From the NCBI RefSeq assembly GCF_003837805.1, contig NZ_RQIT01000006.1:124001-188000 (forward strand): a DNA stretch of 64,000 nucleotides, in the 5' to 3' direction. Positions 10,158-18,723 of this stretch are shown one piece after another. Origin of the DNA: Bradyrhizobium sp. RP6. GTDB lineage: Bacteria; Pseudomonadota; Alphaproteobacteria; Rhizobiales; Xanthobacteraceae. The notes beneath the pieces are model-generated. The model was not told the DNA's origin. It did no database searches and was given only the letters and a program-made list of their open reading frames with translations. A program made the translations under genes and the position numbers. Every line of letters begins with the position of its first letter. Position 1 is the stretch's first letter.

Positions 10158-11345
10158 GTGTCGCTAGCCAAAAATATCGATCTCTTGAGACGTCTGCCGA
10201 GGCTGGACGGATTGCGCTTTGCCGAGCTCGGCCGCGGCGCTGATTCATCGAGCCCCTTGGAGGAGGTTATTGGCTTCGGCGACAATCCCGGAGCATTGCG
10301 CATGTTCACGTTTGTGCCGGCGCAATTGCAGAAGCCGCGCGCGCTGGTCGTCGTGCTGCATGGCTGCGGGCAAACCGCGGCGGCTTACGATCTCGGCGCG
10401 GGCTGGTCGACGCTGGCAAGGCACTATGGCTTCGCGCTGCTGATGCCCGAGCAGCAGCGCGTCAACAACGGCAACACCTGTTTCAACTGGTTTAATCCGG
10501 AAGATACGGTGCGCGGCAGCGGCGAGGCGCATTCGATCCGCGAGATGATCGCGCACATGGTCGAGGCGCACCGCATCGATCACAGGCGCGTTTTCATCAC
10601 CGGCCTGTCGGCCGGCGGCGGCATGACGTCGGTGATGCTCGCAACCTATCCGGAAGTCTTCGCGGCCGGCGCGATCATTGCCGGGCTGCCTTATGGTATC
10701 GCCTCGAATTTGCGCGAGGCGCTCGACGGCATGTTTCATTCCCCAGCGCGTCCCGCGCGCGAGCTCGGCGATCTCGTGCGCAGCGCCTCTGACCATGGCG
10801 GGCCCTGGCCGAAGGTCTCCGTGTGGCACGGCAGCGCCGACCGCACCGTCAATCCCGGCAATGCCAACGAGATCGTCAAGCAATGGCTCGACCTGCACGG
10901 CCTGCCTGACGCGCCGATGGCGGAGACGGTCGTCGACGGCTATCCGCGCCAGGCCTGGTGGAACAAGGACGGCGAAACGCTGGTCGAATCCTTCGCCATC
11001 ACCGATATGGCGCATGGCACGCCGCTTGGGATCGCCGACAACGATCAGCGCTACGGCGTCGAAGGCGCGTTCCTGATCGAGGCGGGCATTTCCTCGTCCT
11101 ACCACATCGCAAAGTTCTTCGGCCTCACCGGCTGGATTCCAGACACGGCGACCAAGAAGGTGGAGGCCAAGGCTGCAATGAAGCCTGCAACGAAGCCGGC
11201 GCAGTCGCCCGCGCCGCATCTCGCCCGCTTGATCCGTGCAGCAATTGCCGAAGAGCAGGCCGAGCCGCAGCGAGAAAAGTCTAACGGCTTCGATCTCGGC
11301 CAGATCATCACGCGCGCGCTCACGGCGGCCGGGTTGATGAAATAG
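10158..11345 (+). CDS. PHB-depolymerase-family (LpqC-type) esterase
   Basis: I chose the GTG at 10158, preceded by AGGA at seven bases, giving 395 residues; the open frame continues about 40 codons upstream but that part does not look coding. The alpha/beta-hydrolase core shows VVVLHGCGQT (oxyanion region, about 67-72), lipase box GLSAGGGMT with Ser151, and ITDMAHGTPLG carrying the likely catalytic His. The C-terminal 70 residues are Ala/Lys/Pro-rich and low in complexity. No signal peptide is visible, so it probably acts inside the cell. It likely hydrolyses PHB oligomers or related esters. A different PHB depolymerase is at 22056. Confidence 0.85.
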   Translation: MSLAKNIDLLRRLPRLDGLRFAELGRGADSSSPLEEVIGFGDNPGALRMFTFVPAQLQKPRALVVVLHGCGQTAAAYDLGAGWSTLARHYGFALLMPEQQRVNNGNTCFNWFNPEDTVRGSGEAHSIREMIAHMVEAHRIDHRRVFITGLSAGGGMTSVMLATYPEVFAAGAIIAGLPYGIASNLREALDGMFHSPARPARELGDLVRSASDHGGPWPKVSVWHGSADRTVNPGNANEIVKQWLDLHGLPDAPMAETVVDGYPRQAWWNKDGETLVESFAITDMAHGTPLGIADNDQRYGVEGAFLIEAGISSSYHIAKFFGLTGWIPDTATKKVEAKAAMKPATKPAQSPAPHLARLIRAAIAEEQAEPQREKSNGFDLGQIITRALTAAGLMK

Positions 11346-11358
11346 CTCCATCCCCGCT

Positions 11359-11511
11359 GTCGTCCCGGACAAGCGCGCCCCAAGCGCGCGCCGATCCGGG
11401 ACCCATACTCCCAGGATTGAGTGAGGCGCGAAAGCGTAACTCCGAGTCCCCGTAACCACGTCTCCCTGTGGTTATGGATCCGGGTCTGCGCTTGCGCTTG
11501 TCCCGGACGAC
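11359..11511. repeat. Long imperfect palindromic repeat (GTCGTCCCGGACAAGCGC class)
   Basis: The left arm GTCGTCCCGGACAAGCGC and right arm GCGCTTGTCCCGGACGAC are inverted and about 115 bases apart; the middle carries 'TGTGGTTATGGATCCGGG'. It fills the gap between the convergent esterase and metallo-hydrolase genes. A close relative is at 52864-53043. Confidence 0.75.
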
Positions 11512-11557
11512 GGCGGAGTCTGTGGCGGACTGTCGGTGACGATAGCGGAGTTCGTTG

Positions 11558-12238
11558 CTACATCTCGCCGGTGATGAACGGATTGGTCATCCGCTCCTGA
11601 CCGATGCTCGAGCCTGCGCCATGGCCGCAGATGAAGCCGACATCGTCTCCGAGCGGCAGCAGCTTTGTCTTGATCGAATTGATCAGCGTGGCGTGGCTGC
11701 CGCCGGGCAGATCGGTACGTCCGACCGAGCCCGCGAACAGGACGTCGCCGACATGGGCGAATCGTAACGCCTGGTTGAAGAACACCACGCTGCCGGGCGA
11801 GTGGCCGGGACAGTGGAAGATGTCGAACTGTAAATCGCCGATCGAGACGGTGTCGCCCTCGTCGAGCCAGCGGTCCGGCGCGAAATCGCGCACGCCGGTC
11901 ATGCCGAAGCGGGCGCCGCTCTCGACCACGTTATCGAGCAGGAACTTGTCCGCGACATGCGGGCCCTCGATCGGCACCTTCAGCGCATCGCGCAAGTCCG
12001 CAGCGCCACCGACATGATCGATGTGGCCGTGGGTCAGCCAGATCTTCTCCACGGTGACGCCGGTCTGCTTGATTGCGTTCAGGATCTTCGGCACGTCGCC
12101 GCCGGGATCGATCACCACGGCTTTCTTGGTGGGCTCGTCCCAGATGATGGTGCAGTTCTGCTCGAACAGCGTCACGGGAACGATGATCGCGCCCGCCTTG
12201 GGTGGCGAGGAGTCCTGGGTGTGAGTTTGCTCGGTCAT
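11558..12238 (-). CDS. MBL-fold metallo-hydrolase, glyoxalase II-like
   Basis: The protein has 226 residues from the ATG at 12238. The zinc-binding motif THGHIDHVGG has His70, His72, Asp74 and His75. FHCPGHSPGSVVFF supplies the next metal His, and a final GHGAGSSIGQE the last. The size and the N-terminal VTLFEQNCTIIWD match the short glyoxalase II-like / YcbL group, which hydrolyses thioesters such as S-lactoylglutathione. The exact substrate is uncertain. It is divergent from the alpha-glucosidase gene. Confidence 0.88.
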   Translation of the reverse strand: MTEQTHTQDSSPPKAGAIIVPVTLFEQNCTIIWDEPTKKAVVIDPGGDVPKILNAIKQTGVTVEKIWLTHGHIDHVGGAADLRDALKVPIEGPHVADKFLLDNVVESGARFGMTGVRDFAPDRWLDEGDTVSIGDLQFDIFHCPGHSPGSVVFFNQALRFAHVGDVLFAGSVGRTDLPGGSHATLINSIKTKLLPLGDDVGFICGHGAGSSIGQERMTNPFITGEM

Positions 12239-12417
12239 GGCGCCACAATGCCGATTTTTGTCAGGCCGCCAAGCAAAAGATTCGCAAAAGATTCGGACGA
12301 GAGGTTCGGGAACAGCCGCGGCCCCTGTCACACGGCCGTCCCAATTGGCCTGCCAATTTGAACCCGGGCGTTGCTGTCGCGTTCTCCCGCGCAAGGCGCA
12401 GATTTTGGGTGGTCGGC

Positions 12418-14019
12418 ATGGCTCAAGGCAACGAGAATTGGTGGCGCGACGGCATCTTCTATCAGATCTATCCGCGCTCGTTCCAGGACTCGAATGGCGA
12501 CGGCGTCGGCGACCTCGCCGGCATTCTCAGGCGGCTGCCTTACGTCAAATCGCTCGGCGTCGACGCAATCTGGCTGTCGCCGATCTTTCCCTCGCCGATG
12601 GCGGATTTCGGCTACGACATCTCCGATTATATCGGCATCGAGCCGCTCTTCGGCACGATGGCCGACTTCGACGCGTTGCTTGCCGCCGCTCATGACAACG
12701 GCCTGAAGCTGATCCTCGACCTCGTGCCGAACCACACCTCGGACCAGCATCCCTGGTTCGTCGAGAGCCGCGCCTCGCGCGACAATCCCAAGCGCGACTG
12801 GTACATCTGGCGTGATCCGGCGCATGACGGCGGCGTGCCCAACAACTGGCTGTCCGAATTCGGCGGCAGTGCGTGGCAATTCGACGAGACCACGGGTCAG
12901 TATTATTATCACGCCTTCCTCGCCCAGCAGCCGGACCTGAACTGGCGCAATCCGGACGTCCGCGCCGCGATCTACGACGTGATGCGGTTCTGGCTGGACA
13001 AGGGCGTCGACGGTTTTCGCGTCGACGTGATCTGGCACCTGATCAAGGACGCCGAATTCCGCGACAACCCGCCCAACCCGCATTATGTCGAGGGCCGGCC
13101 GCCGAACGAGAAGATCCTGACGCAGTACTCGACCGACCAGCCGGAAGTGCACGATGTCATCGCCGAGATGCGGCGCGTTATCGATTCCTATGGCGCCCGC
13201 GTCTTGATCGGCGAGATCTATCTGCCGCTGCACCGCCTCATGGCCTATTACGGTAACGATCTCACCGGCGCACAGATGCCGTTCAACTTTGCGCTGCTCT
13301 CGACCTTCTGGAGCGCGCGCTCGATCGAGACGATCATCGAGGAATACGAGAAGGCGCTGCCGAAGGGCGCCTGGCCGAACTGGGTGCTCGGCAATCATGA
13401 TCGGCCGCGCGTGGCGAGCCGCGTCGGTCCCGAGCAGGCCCGCGTCGCGGCCATGCTGCTGCTGACGCTGCGCGGCACGCCGACGCTCTATTACGGCGAC
13501 GAGATCGGCATGCACCAGCTCGCGATCGCGCCGGAGGACGTACGTGATCCCTTCGAGAAGAACGTGCCCGGCATCGGCGTCGGCCGCGACGGCTGCCGCA
13601 CGCCGATGCAATGGGATTCGTCGAACTTCGCCGGCTTTTCGCAAGCGAGGCCGTGGCTGCCGCTGCCGGAGGATCATATCCGCGAGAATGTGGCCAATCT
13701 CGACGCCGATCCGCGTTCGATCCTCAATCTCTACAAGCGCCTGATCGACTTGCGGGAAGACTGTCCCCCGCTGGTCGCGGGCGACTATCATCCGATCTCG
13801 GCGCAAGGCGATCTCCTGATCTACCGCCGCGAGGCCGGCGGCAGGGCGGTCATCGTGGCGCTCAATCTCGGCCCCGAGCCGGTCGCGGTGACCACCAGCG
13901 CGATCCGATTCGGCAGCAGCATCCTGCTGTCGACGTTCCTGGACCGCGAAGGTGAGGAGATCGAAGGCGTGCTGGATTTGCGCGGCAATGAAGGCGTGGT
14001 GGTGGCGCCGCCTTCGTAG
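12418..14019 (+). CDS. GH13 alpha-glucosidase
   Basis: The protein has 533 residues from the ATG at 12418. The GH13 signatures are complete: WLSPIFPSPMADFGYDISDY, LDLVPNHTSDQHPWF, nucleophile in GFRVDVIW (Asp203), acid/base in IGEIYLP (Glu266) and LGNHDRPR (Asp328). The segment DGCRTPMQWDSS is typical of alpha-1,4- and alpha-1,6-glucosidases of rhizobia. No signal peptide is visible, so it probably hydrolyses sucrose, maltose, isomaltose or trehalulose-like sugars in the cytoplasm. It is convergent with a TreS-like GH13 gene, so both may take part in disaccharide turnover. Confidence 0.93.
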   Translation: MAQGNENWWRDGIFYQIYPRSFQDSNGDGVGDLAGILRRLPYVKSLGVDAIWLSPIFPSPMADFGYDISDYIGIEPLFGTMADFDALLAAAHDNGLKLILDLVPNHTSDQHPWFVESRASRDNPKRDWYIWRDPAHDGGVPNNWLSEFGGSAWQFDETTGQYYYHAFLAQQPDLNWRNPDVRAAIYDVMRFWLDKGVDGFRVDVIWHLIKDAEFRDNPPNPHYVEGRPPNEKILTQYSTDQPEVHDVIAEMRRVIDSYGARVLIGEIYLPLHRLMAYYGNDLTGAQMPFNFALLSTFWSARSIETIIEEYEKALPKGAWPNWVLGNHDRPRVASRVGPEQARVAAMLLLTLRGTPTLYYGDEIGMHQLAIAPEDVRDPFEKNVPGIGVGRDGCRTPMQWDSSNFAGFSQARPWLPLPEDHIRENVANLDADPRSILNLYKRLIDLREDCPPLVAGDYHPISAQGDLLIYRREAGGRAVIVALNLGPEPVAVTTSAIRFGSSILLSTFLDREGEEIEGVLDLRGNEGVVVAPPS

Positions 14020-14056
14020 CCGTCGCAACGGTTGCGGATGACCGACGCTCTCTCCC

Positions 14057-14143
14057 CGTCATTGCGAGGAGCCCTTGCGACGAAGCAATCCAGAGTTTCT
14101 CCGCGGCGACAGTCTGGATTGCTTCGCTGCGCTCGCAATGACG
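14057..14143. repeat. Palindromic repeat, CGTCATTGCGAG class (copy 1)
   Basis: An 87-base inverted repeat with ends CGTCATTGCGAG / CTCGCAATGACG and inner AGCAATCCAGA / TCTGGATTGCT blocks. It sits between the convergent alpha-glucosidase and TreS-like genes. Other copies are at 20980 and 57560. Confidence 0.9.
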
Positions 14144-14179
14144 ATCGTTGAAACGGCAGGGCAGATTCGACATTTCTAG

Positions 14180-15880
14180 CTATCCCGGATGCTTCTTCCC
14201 GCCCACGGTGTCGCCGTCGATGTCACTCCGTTTCAACAGATAGTCCAGCCCCCCGACGCGATACCAGCGATAGCCATACGGCTCCAGCACGATGCGATGC
14301 TGGCCGCGCTTGTCAGCGTGGCTGTGGTCCTCCGCGAGCAGGTTGATCAGGTGCGCGCCGGTATCGCCGGGTAGTCCGGCCGAGAACGCGATCTCGCGCG
14401 GCTTCTCGTCGAGATTGTGCACGAACAGCACCGAATTGTTGCGCCAGTCATAACGCATGATGAACACGGCGGGATCGTGCATCGGGATGACAGTGAAATC
14501 ACCCCAGCCCACTTCCGGCACCTCCTTGCGCATGCGGACGATGCGCTCGGTCCAGTTCAGCATGGAATTCGGATCGCGCCGCTGCTTGGCGACATTGACG
14601 TGCTCAAAACCGTAAGGACCCTTGTCGATGACAGGGCAGGCCGGCTTGTCGCTCTTGGTGAAGCCGCCATGCGGTTCGGTCGACCATTGCATCGGCGTGC
14701 GCGCGCAATTGCGTTCGGGCAACGAGAGATCGTCGCCCATCGCGATCTCATCGCCGTAGCGAATCACAGGCGTTCCCGGCAGCGTGCACATCAGGCTGTA
14801 GGCGAGCTCGAGCCGCCTGCGGTCGCCGCCCAACATGGGCGCAAGGCGGCGGCGGATGCCGCGGTCGTAGAGCTGCATGTCCTTGTCGGGTCCGAAGCAC
14901 TTGAACACGGTGTCCCGCTGCGCCTCGGTCAGGCGCCCAAGATCGAGCTCGTCGTGATTGCGCAGGAACAGGCCCCATTGCGCCGTCGCGGGCCGCGGCT
15001 TGGTCGCCTTCAGCGCCTTCGCCAAGGGGCGCGAATCGGCGGAGGCCAGCGCGTAGAACAGATGCTGGTTGACGTGGAAGTTGAACATCATGTGCATGCG
15101 GTCGGCATCGCGACCGAAATATTCCATGTCGGTCTTCGGGAGCACGTTGGCCTCGGCGAGGATGATGGCGTCGCCCTGGCGCCATTGCAGAAATTCGCGA
15201 AACGCGCGCAGCAAGTCGTATTGCTCGACCGGCTTCTTCACCTTCGCGCCCTTGGTCGCGATCACGAACGGCACCGCGTCCATGCGAAAGCCGGAGACGC
15301 CGAGCTGGATCCAGAAGCCCATGATCTTCAGGATCTCGGCCTGGACATGCGGGTTCGAGGTGTTGAGGTCGGGCTGGAAATCATAGAAGCGGTGGAAGTA
15401 CCAGGCGCCGGCTCCCTTGTCGCGCGTCCAGGTCGATTTCTGCACACCGGGAAACACCATGCCCTCGTCGGCATTGGCCGGCTTCTTGTCGGACCACACA
15501 TACCAGTCGCGATAGGGTGAGTTCTTGTCGCGCCGCGCGTCCTTGAACCAATGGTGCTGGTCCGAGGTGTGGTTGACGACGAGGTCGATGATGATGCGGA
15601 TGCCGCGCTGCTTGCAGCCGTGAGTGAACTCGACGAAATCGCCGAGCGTGCCGTAGCGAGGATCGACGCTGTAATAGTCAGCGATGTCGTAGCCGTCGTC
15701 GCGGCCCGGCGAGGTCTGGAACGGCATCAGCCAGATCGTGGTGATGCCGAGCCCGTGCAGATAGTCCAGCCGCCGCAACAGGCCCTTGAAATCGCCGACG
15801 CCGTCGCCGTTGGCGTCCATGTAGGAGCCGACGGACAGGCAATAGATCACGCCGTTCTTGTACCAGAGATCGTCGATCAT
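14180..15880 (-). CDS. Trehalose synthase-like GH13 (alpha-amylase family) enzyme
   Basis: The protein has 566 residues from the ATG at 15880. It opens with LWYKNGVIYCLSVGSYMD and NGDGVGDFKGL and has VVNHTSDQHHWF, nucleophile GFRMDAVP (Asp201), acid/base ILAEANV and FLRNHDELDL, the last a good match to trehalose synthases (maltose-trehalose interconversion). It lacks a fused maltokinase domain. Relatives include plain alpha-amylases, so the reaction is probable rather than certain. Trehalose is a common osmoprotectant in rhizobia, which fits the context of a neighbouring alpha-glucosidase. Confidence 0.85.
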   Translation of the reverse strand: MIDDLWYKNGVIYCLSVGSYMDANGDGVGDFKGLLRRLDYLHGLGITTIWLMPFQTSPGRDDGYDIADYYSVDPRYGTLGDFVEFTHGCKQRGIRIIIDLVVNHTSDQHHWFKDARRDKNSPYRDWYVWSDKKPANADEGMVFPGVQKSTWTRDKGAGAWYFHRFYDFQPDLNTSNPHVQAEILKIMGFWIQLGVSGFRMDAVPFVIATKGAKVKKPVEQYDLLRAFREFLQWRQGDAIILAEANVLPKTDMEYFGRDADRMHMMFNFHVNQHLFYALASADSRPLAKALKATKPRPATAQWGLFLRNHDELDLGRLTEAQRDTVFKCFGPDKDMQLYDRGIRRRLAPMLGGDRRRLELAYSLMCTLPGTPVIRYGDEIAMGDDLSLPERNCARTPMQWSTEPHGGFTKSDKPACPVIDKGPYGFEHVNVAKQRRDPNSMLNWTERIVRMRKEVPEVGWGDFTVIPMHDPAVFIMRYDWRNNSVLFVHNLDEKPREIAFSAGLPGDTGAHLINLLAEDHSHADKRGQHRIVLEPYGYRWYRVGGLDYLLKRSDIDGDTVGGKKHPG

Positions 15881-15958
15881 GCGCGGGCAGCCTCGGGTTC
15901 CGCCGAGGTGCGGCGGCTGCGTAATAAGTGCGTGGGGGAAGCGAGGTTCCCGCTTTCT

Positions 15959-16108
15959 GGTCCCGGGGCGCGACGAAGTCGCGAGCCCGAGACCCATAGC
16001 CACAGGATGCCGTTTCGCGAAAACTCGGAGTTACCCGCTTTCCTGCACAACTACGCCCTGTGGTTATGGATTCCGGGCTCGCACCAAGTGACGCGCCCGG
16101 AATGACGG
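15959..16108. repeat. Palindromic intergenic repeat (TCCCGGGGCGCG class)
   Basis: A 150-base block with left TCCCGGGGCGCG and right CGCGCCCGGAATGACGG arms and the internal phrase 'CCCTGTGGTTATGGATTCCGGG'. The same phrase occurs in the repeats at 11359 and 52864. It lies between the divergent trehalose-synthase-like and mmcB genes, so any promoters share the space with it. Confidence 0.7.
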
Positions 16109-16155
16109 GTGGGGAGACAGTGTCCGCCCTTCACGGAATCGGCTATCTTCCCCCG

Positions 16156-16647
16156 ATGGACAATACCGCCCGCAACATCGCTCTCGTACCGCCGCCCGAT
16201 CGCCGCCAGTCGGAGACGGCGCTCGCGGTCGCGCGCGGCACGGCGCGGCTCTTGCGCTCGCTCGGCTTCTCCTGCATCAGCGAATTGCCGCTGCCGTCGG
16301 GCCGGCGCGCCGATCTCGTGGCGCTGAACGAGCGCGGCGAGATCTGGATCGTCGAGATCAAATCGTCGGTGGAGGATCTGCGCGCCGACCAGAAATGGCA
16401 CGAGTACCGCGCCCATTGCGACCGGCTGTTCTTCGCCTTCACGCAGGATCTGCCGTGCGAGATCTTTCCTGATGACACCGGCCTGATCATCGCCGACGCC
16501 TATGGCGCGCATCTGCATTGCGAGGCGCCCGAGCACAAGATGGCCGCGCCGACCCGCAAGCAGATGACGGTGCGCTTTGCAATGGCGGCAGCCTTGCGGA
16601 TCAACCGGCTGGTCGACCCGCAGGGCCACGCGGATTTCTGGGAGTAG
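16156..16647 (+). CDS. mmcB: DNA repair endonuclease-like protein MmcB
   Basis: The protein has 163 residues from the ATG at 16156. It matches the MmcB family (restriction-endonuclease-like fold) named for mitomycin C sensitivity in Caulobacter. A PD-(D/E)xK-like active site is visible: GRRADLVALNERGEIWIVEIKSS, with Asp, Glu and Lys in the right order and a preceding Glu helix. SVEDLRADQKW and the C-terminal ALRINRLVDP are also characteristic. The family is linked to the SOS response, but I see no GTTC-type LexA box just upstream, where a palindromic repeat occupies the space. Confidence 0.88.
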   Translation: MDNTARNIALVPPPDRRQSETALAVARGTARLLRSLGFSCISELPLPSGRRADLVALNERGEIWIVEIKSSVEDLRADQKWHEYRAHCDRLFFAFTQDLPCEIFPDDTGLIIADAYGAHLHCEAPEHKMAAPTRKQMTVRFAMAAALRINRLVDPQGHADFWE

Positions 16648-16720
16648 GCGCGGGCTGAGCGAAGCGCGGCGTGATCCGGAGTCCTCGTGATGCGAGGGCG
16701 CCGAGTTCCCTCCGTCGGGA

Positions 16721-17710
16721 CTACTTTTTGGCGTGCGCCGCTCGGATCGGACCGAAAGGCCCGTACATGTGCTGCTGCTGATCGAATCCGTCGGGGTACG
16801 GTCCGTAAGGCGTGTCGACCGGCTTCGTCGCAAGATCTGGATAGTCCTTGTCGAGACCGGCCTTTCTCGGACGTGGTTGAGAGATCATATAGGCGGCAAC
16901 GTCCCAGGCCTGATCGACCGTGAGCTGCGGATTCAGGTAGTCCGTTCCGTGCGGCATGTTGAAGTGCAAGAAGTTCGCCGCAGTAATCAGCCGCGCCATG
17001 CCGGCGCCATCGTTGAAACTATCGGGGCCCCAGAGCGGCGGCACCATGTAGCCGAGATCGACGCTCGGCAGGCTGCGGCGTATTCCGGAGCCGTCCTCGT
17101 TGTGACAGGAGAGACAAGCGCTCGCATAGATCGCCTTGCCACGAACGGGGTCGGCCGCTCGATCGAGCTCGGGCATTGATCCGGTGCCGAGTCCTGACAA
17201 CGCCTTACCCGCCGGCACGCCGGACGAGAGAAATTTGATGTAAGCCACGAAAGCCTGCATTTCCGGACTGTCGAGCGGCAGCGCGCGGCCATTCATGCTG
17301 CGCGCCATGCACGAGTTCACACGATCCTCGATCGTGATCTCGGCGCCGAGGCGGGCACTGTATTGCGGGAAGAGCTCGACCAGTCCAAAGATCGGCAAGC
17401 CGAATTTTTTCGTGCCGGCTTCGAGATGGCAGTTGCTGCAGGCGAGATTGTTGCCGGCATAGCGCTTGGCTGGGTCCGGCACCTTCGGCCCGACATGGGC
17501 GTAGGTCGCCGTGATGAGGTCGCGCCCGCGTCGCACGAGCCGGCCATGGGCGTCATCAGGCAGCGCGCCGACTTCCGGAACCGTCCAGACCGGCGGGGAG
17601 ACTTGCTGCGCACGCCCCGCACCTGGTGCGGCTACGGCGACGACAGCGACGGCAATTGCGCGTACCGTCCAGAAGCAAAGCGATGCAAGCAGCGGCGTGG
17701 GGTGAACCAT
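16721..17710 (-). CDS. Dihaem cytochrome c, thiosulfate dehydrogenase (TsdA)-like
   Basis: The protein has 329 residues with a signal peptide (about residues 1-34, cleavage near GRAQ), so it is periplasmic. Two haem-binding motifs, CSNCH (91-95) and CLSCH (199-203), define two cytochrome c domains. RVNSCMARSMNG places Cys134 where TsdA has its unusual cysteine axial ligand of haem 1, and FNMPHG (Met252) could ligate haem 2. TsdA oxidises two thiosulfates to tetrathionate. No sox or tetrathionate genes are nearby, so the assignment rests on the sequence pattern; a generic electron-transfer dihaem cytochrome is the alternative. Confidence 0.75.
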   Translation of the reverse strand: MVHPTPLLASLCFWTVRAIAVAVVAVAAPGAGRAQQVSPPVWTVPEVGALPDDAHGRLVRRGRDLITATYAHVGPKVPDPAKRYAGNNLACSNCHLEAGTKKFGLPIFGLVELFPQYSARLGAEITIEDRVNSCMARSMNGRALPLDSPEMQAFVAYIKFLSSGVPAGKALSGLGTGSMPELDRAADPVRGKAIYASACLSCHNEDGSGIRRSLPSVDLGYMVPPLWGPDSFNDGAGMARLITAANFLHFNMPHGTDYLNPQLTVDQAWDVAAYMISQPRPRKAGLDKDYPDLATKPVDTPYGPYPDGFDQQQHMYGPFGPIRAAHAKK

Positions 17711-18066
17711 CGTTCTCTCGAGTGTTCGACGCGTCAGGTCGGCGCGATGATCCGCCGTCTGAGGTTAACGTCGGGTTCAGCGAGCGCACGACGCCAGCAG
17801 CCGGCTTTGTCGATTGAGTGCGGGGGCATCGGGCCGGGCACGTTCAGTCGCCGACCGATTTAGGCCGTTGAGCCAGGAGCGTACGCGCCGAGAGCTGCGA
17901 AGTCCGGCAGCTCATCGGCCTGAGTGGCTAACTACGCCTCCGCCGCCGCTGATTTCTCTCACGAAACGCCCACGCCAGGTCAAAGCGACAGCGCTTTGCC
18001 ACGTCGAGCATCTCCGCCTCAGCCATGAAGGGTGGAGATTTGCGTTTCCTCGAGTGAGCGCCGGGA
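17711..18066. other. 356-base gap without a gene
   Basis: No convincing open frame or RNA. Two small inverted repeats are visible near the actR end: CAAAGCG-ACAG-CGCTTTG (about 17982-17999) and ATCTCC...GGAGAT about 30 bases later. Read leftward they lie just past the actR stop and could form its terminator. Confidence 0.45.
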
Positions 18067-18621
18067 TTACCTCGGCGCGCGCTTGGCCAGAATGCGCTGC
18101 AGCGTGCGGCGATGCATGTTGAGCCGGCGCGCCGTCTCGGAGACGTTGCGATTGCACATCTCGTAGATGCGCTGGATATGCTCCCAGCGCACGCGGTCGG
18201 CGGACATCGGGTTCGCCGGCAGCTCGGATTTCTCGGAGCTGGTCGAGAGCAGTGCCGCGACCACGTCGTCGGCATCCGCGGGCTTGGAGAGATAATCGAT
18301 CGCGCCCATCTTCACCGCGGTGACGGCGGTGGCGATGTTGCCATAGCCGGTCAGCACGATTGCGCGTGCGTCGGGACGCTTCTTCTTCAGCGCCGAGACG
18401 ACGTCGAGACCGTTGCCGTCGCCGAGCCGCAAATCCACCACCGCGAATGCTGGCGCCGACTTGCCGATCTGCGCAAGTCCGTCCGAGACGGTGTCGCACG
18501 ATGTCACCGAAAAGCCCCGTGTCTCCATGGCGCGCGACAGCCGCTCCAGAAACGGCTTGTCGTCTTCCACGATGAGCAGCGAGCGGTCGCTCTGTTCGTT
18601 CAGTTCGGCAATGGCGTTCAA
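18067..18621 (-). CDS. actR: Redox response regulator ActR/RegA family (RegR in bradyrhizobia)
   Basis: I chose the TTG at 18621, which has an exceptional ribosome site (GGAGAGAGGAC, six bases away) and gives the family N-terminus MNAIAELNEQSDRSLLIVEDD, 184 residues. The receiver domain has the acidic pair (EDD), phospho-acceptor in VVDLRLGDGNG, conserved Thr in VLTGYG and Lys in YLSKPAD. A short Pro hinge leads to a Fis-type helix-turn-helix (NVSETARRLNMHRRTLQRIL) typical of RegA/ActR/PrrA. It lies downstream of the kinase gene actS with a 102-base gap. In Bradyrhizobium the RegSR pair controls nifA and redox genes. Confidence 0.92.
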   Translation of the reverse strand: MNAIAELNEQSDRSLLIVEDDKPFLERLSRAMETRGFSVTSCDTVSDGLAQIGKSAPAFAVVDLRLGDGNGLDVVSALKKKRPDARAIVLTGYGNIATAVTAVKMGAIDYLSKPADADDVVAALLSTSSEKSELPANPMSADRVRWEHIQRIYEMCNRNVSETARRLNMHRRTLQRILAKRAPR

Positions 18622-18723
18622 GGTTTTGTCCTCTCTCCAGCGCATCGACATATGGCCTCGCAATCACGCGGTGCCAAGGCCGCCGATGGTCGATCGGCCC
18701 TGTTGTGCGACGCAAGGTCGCGG

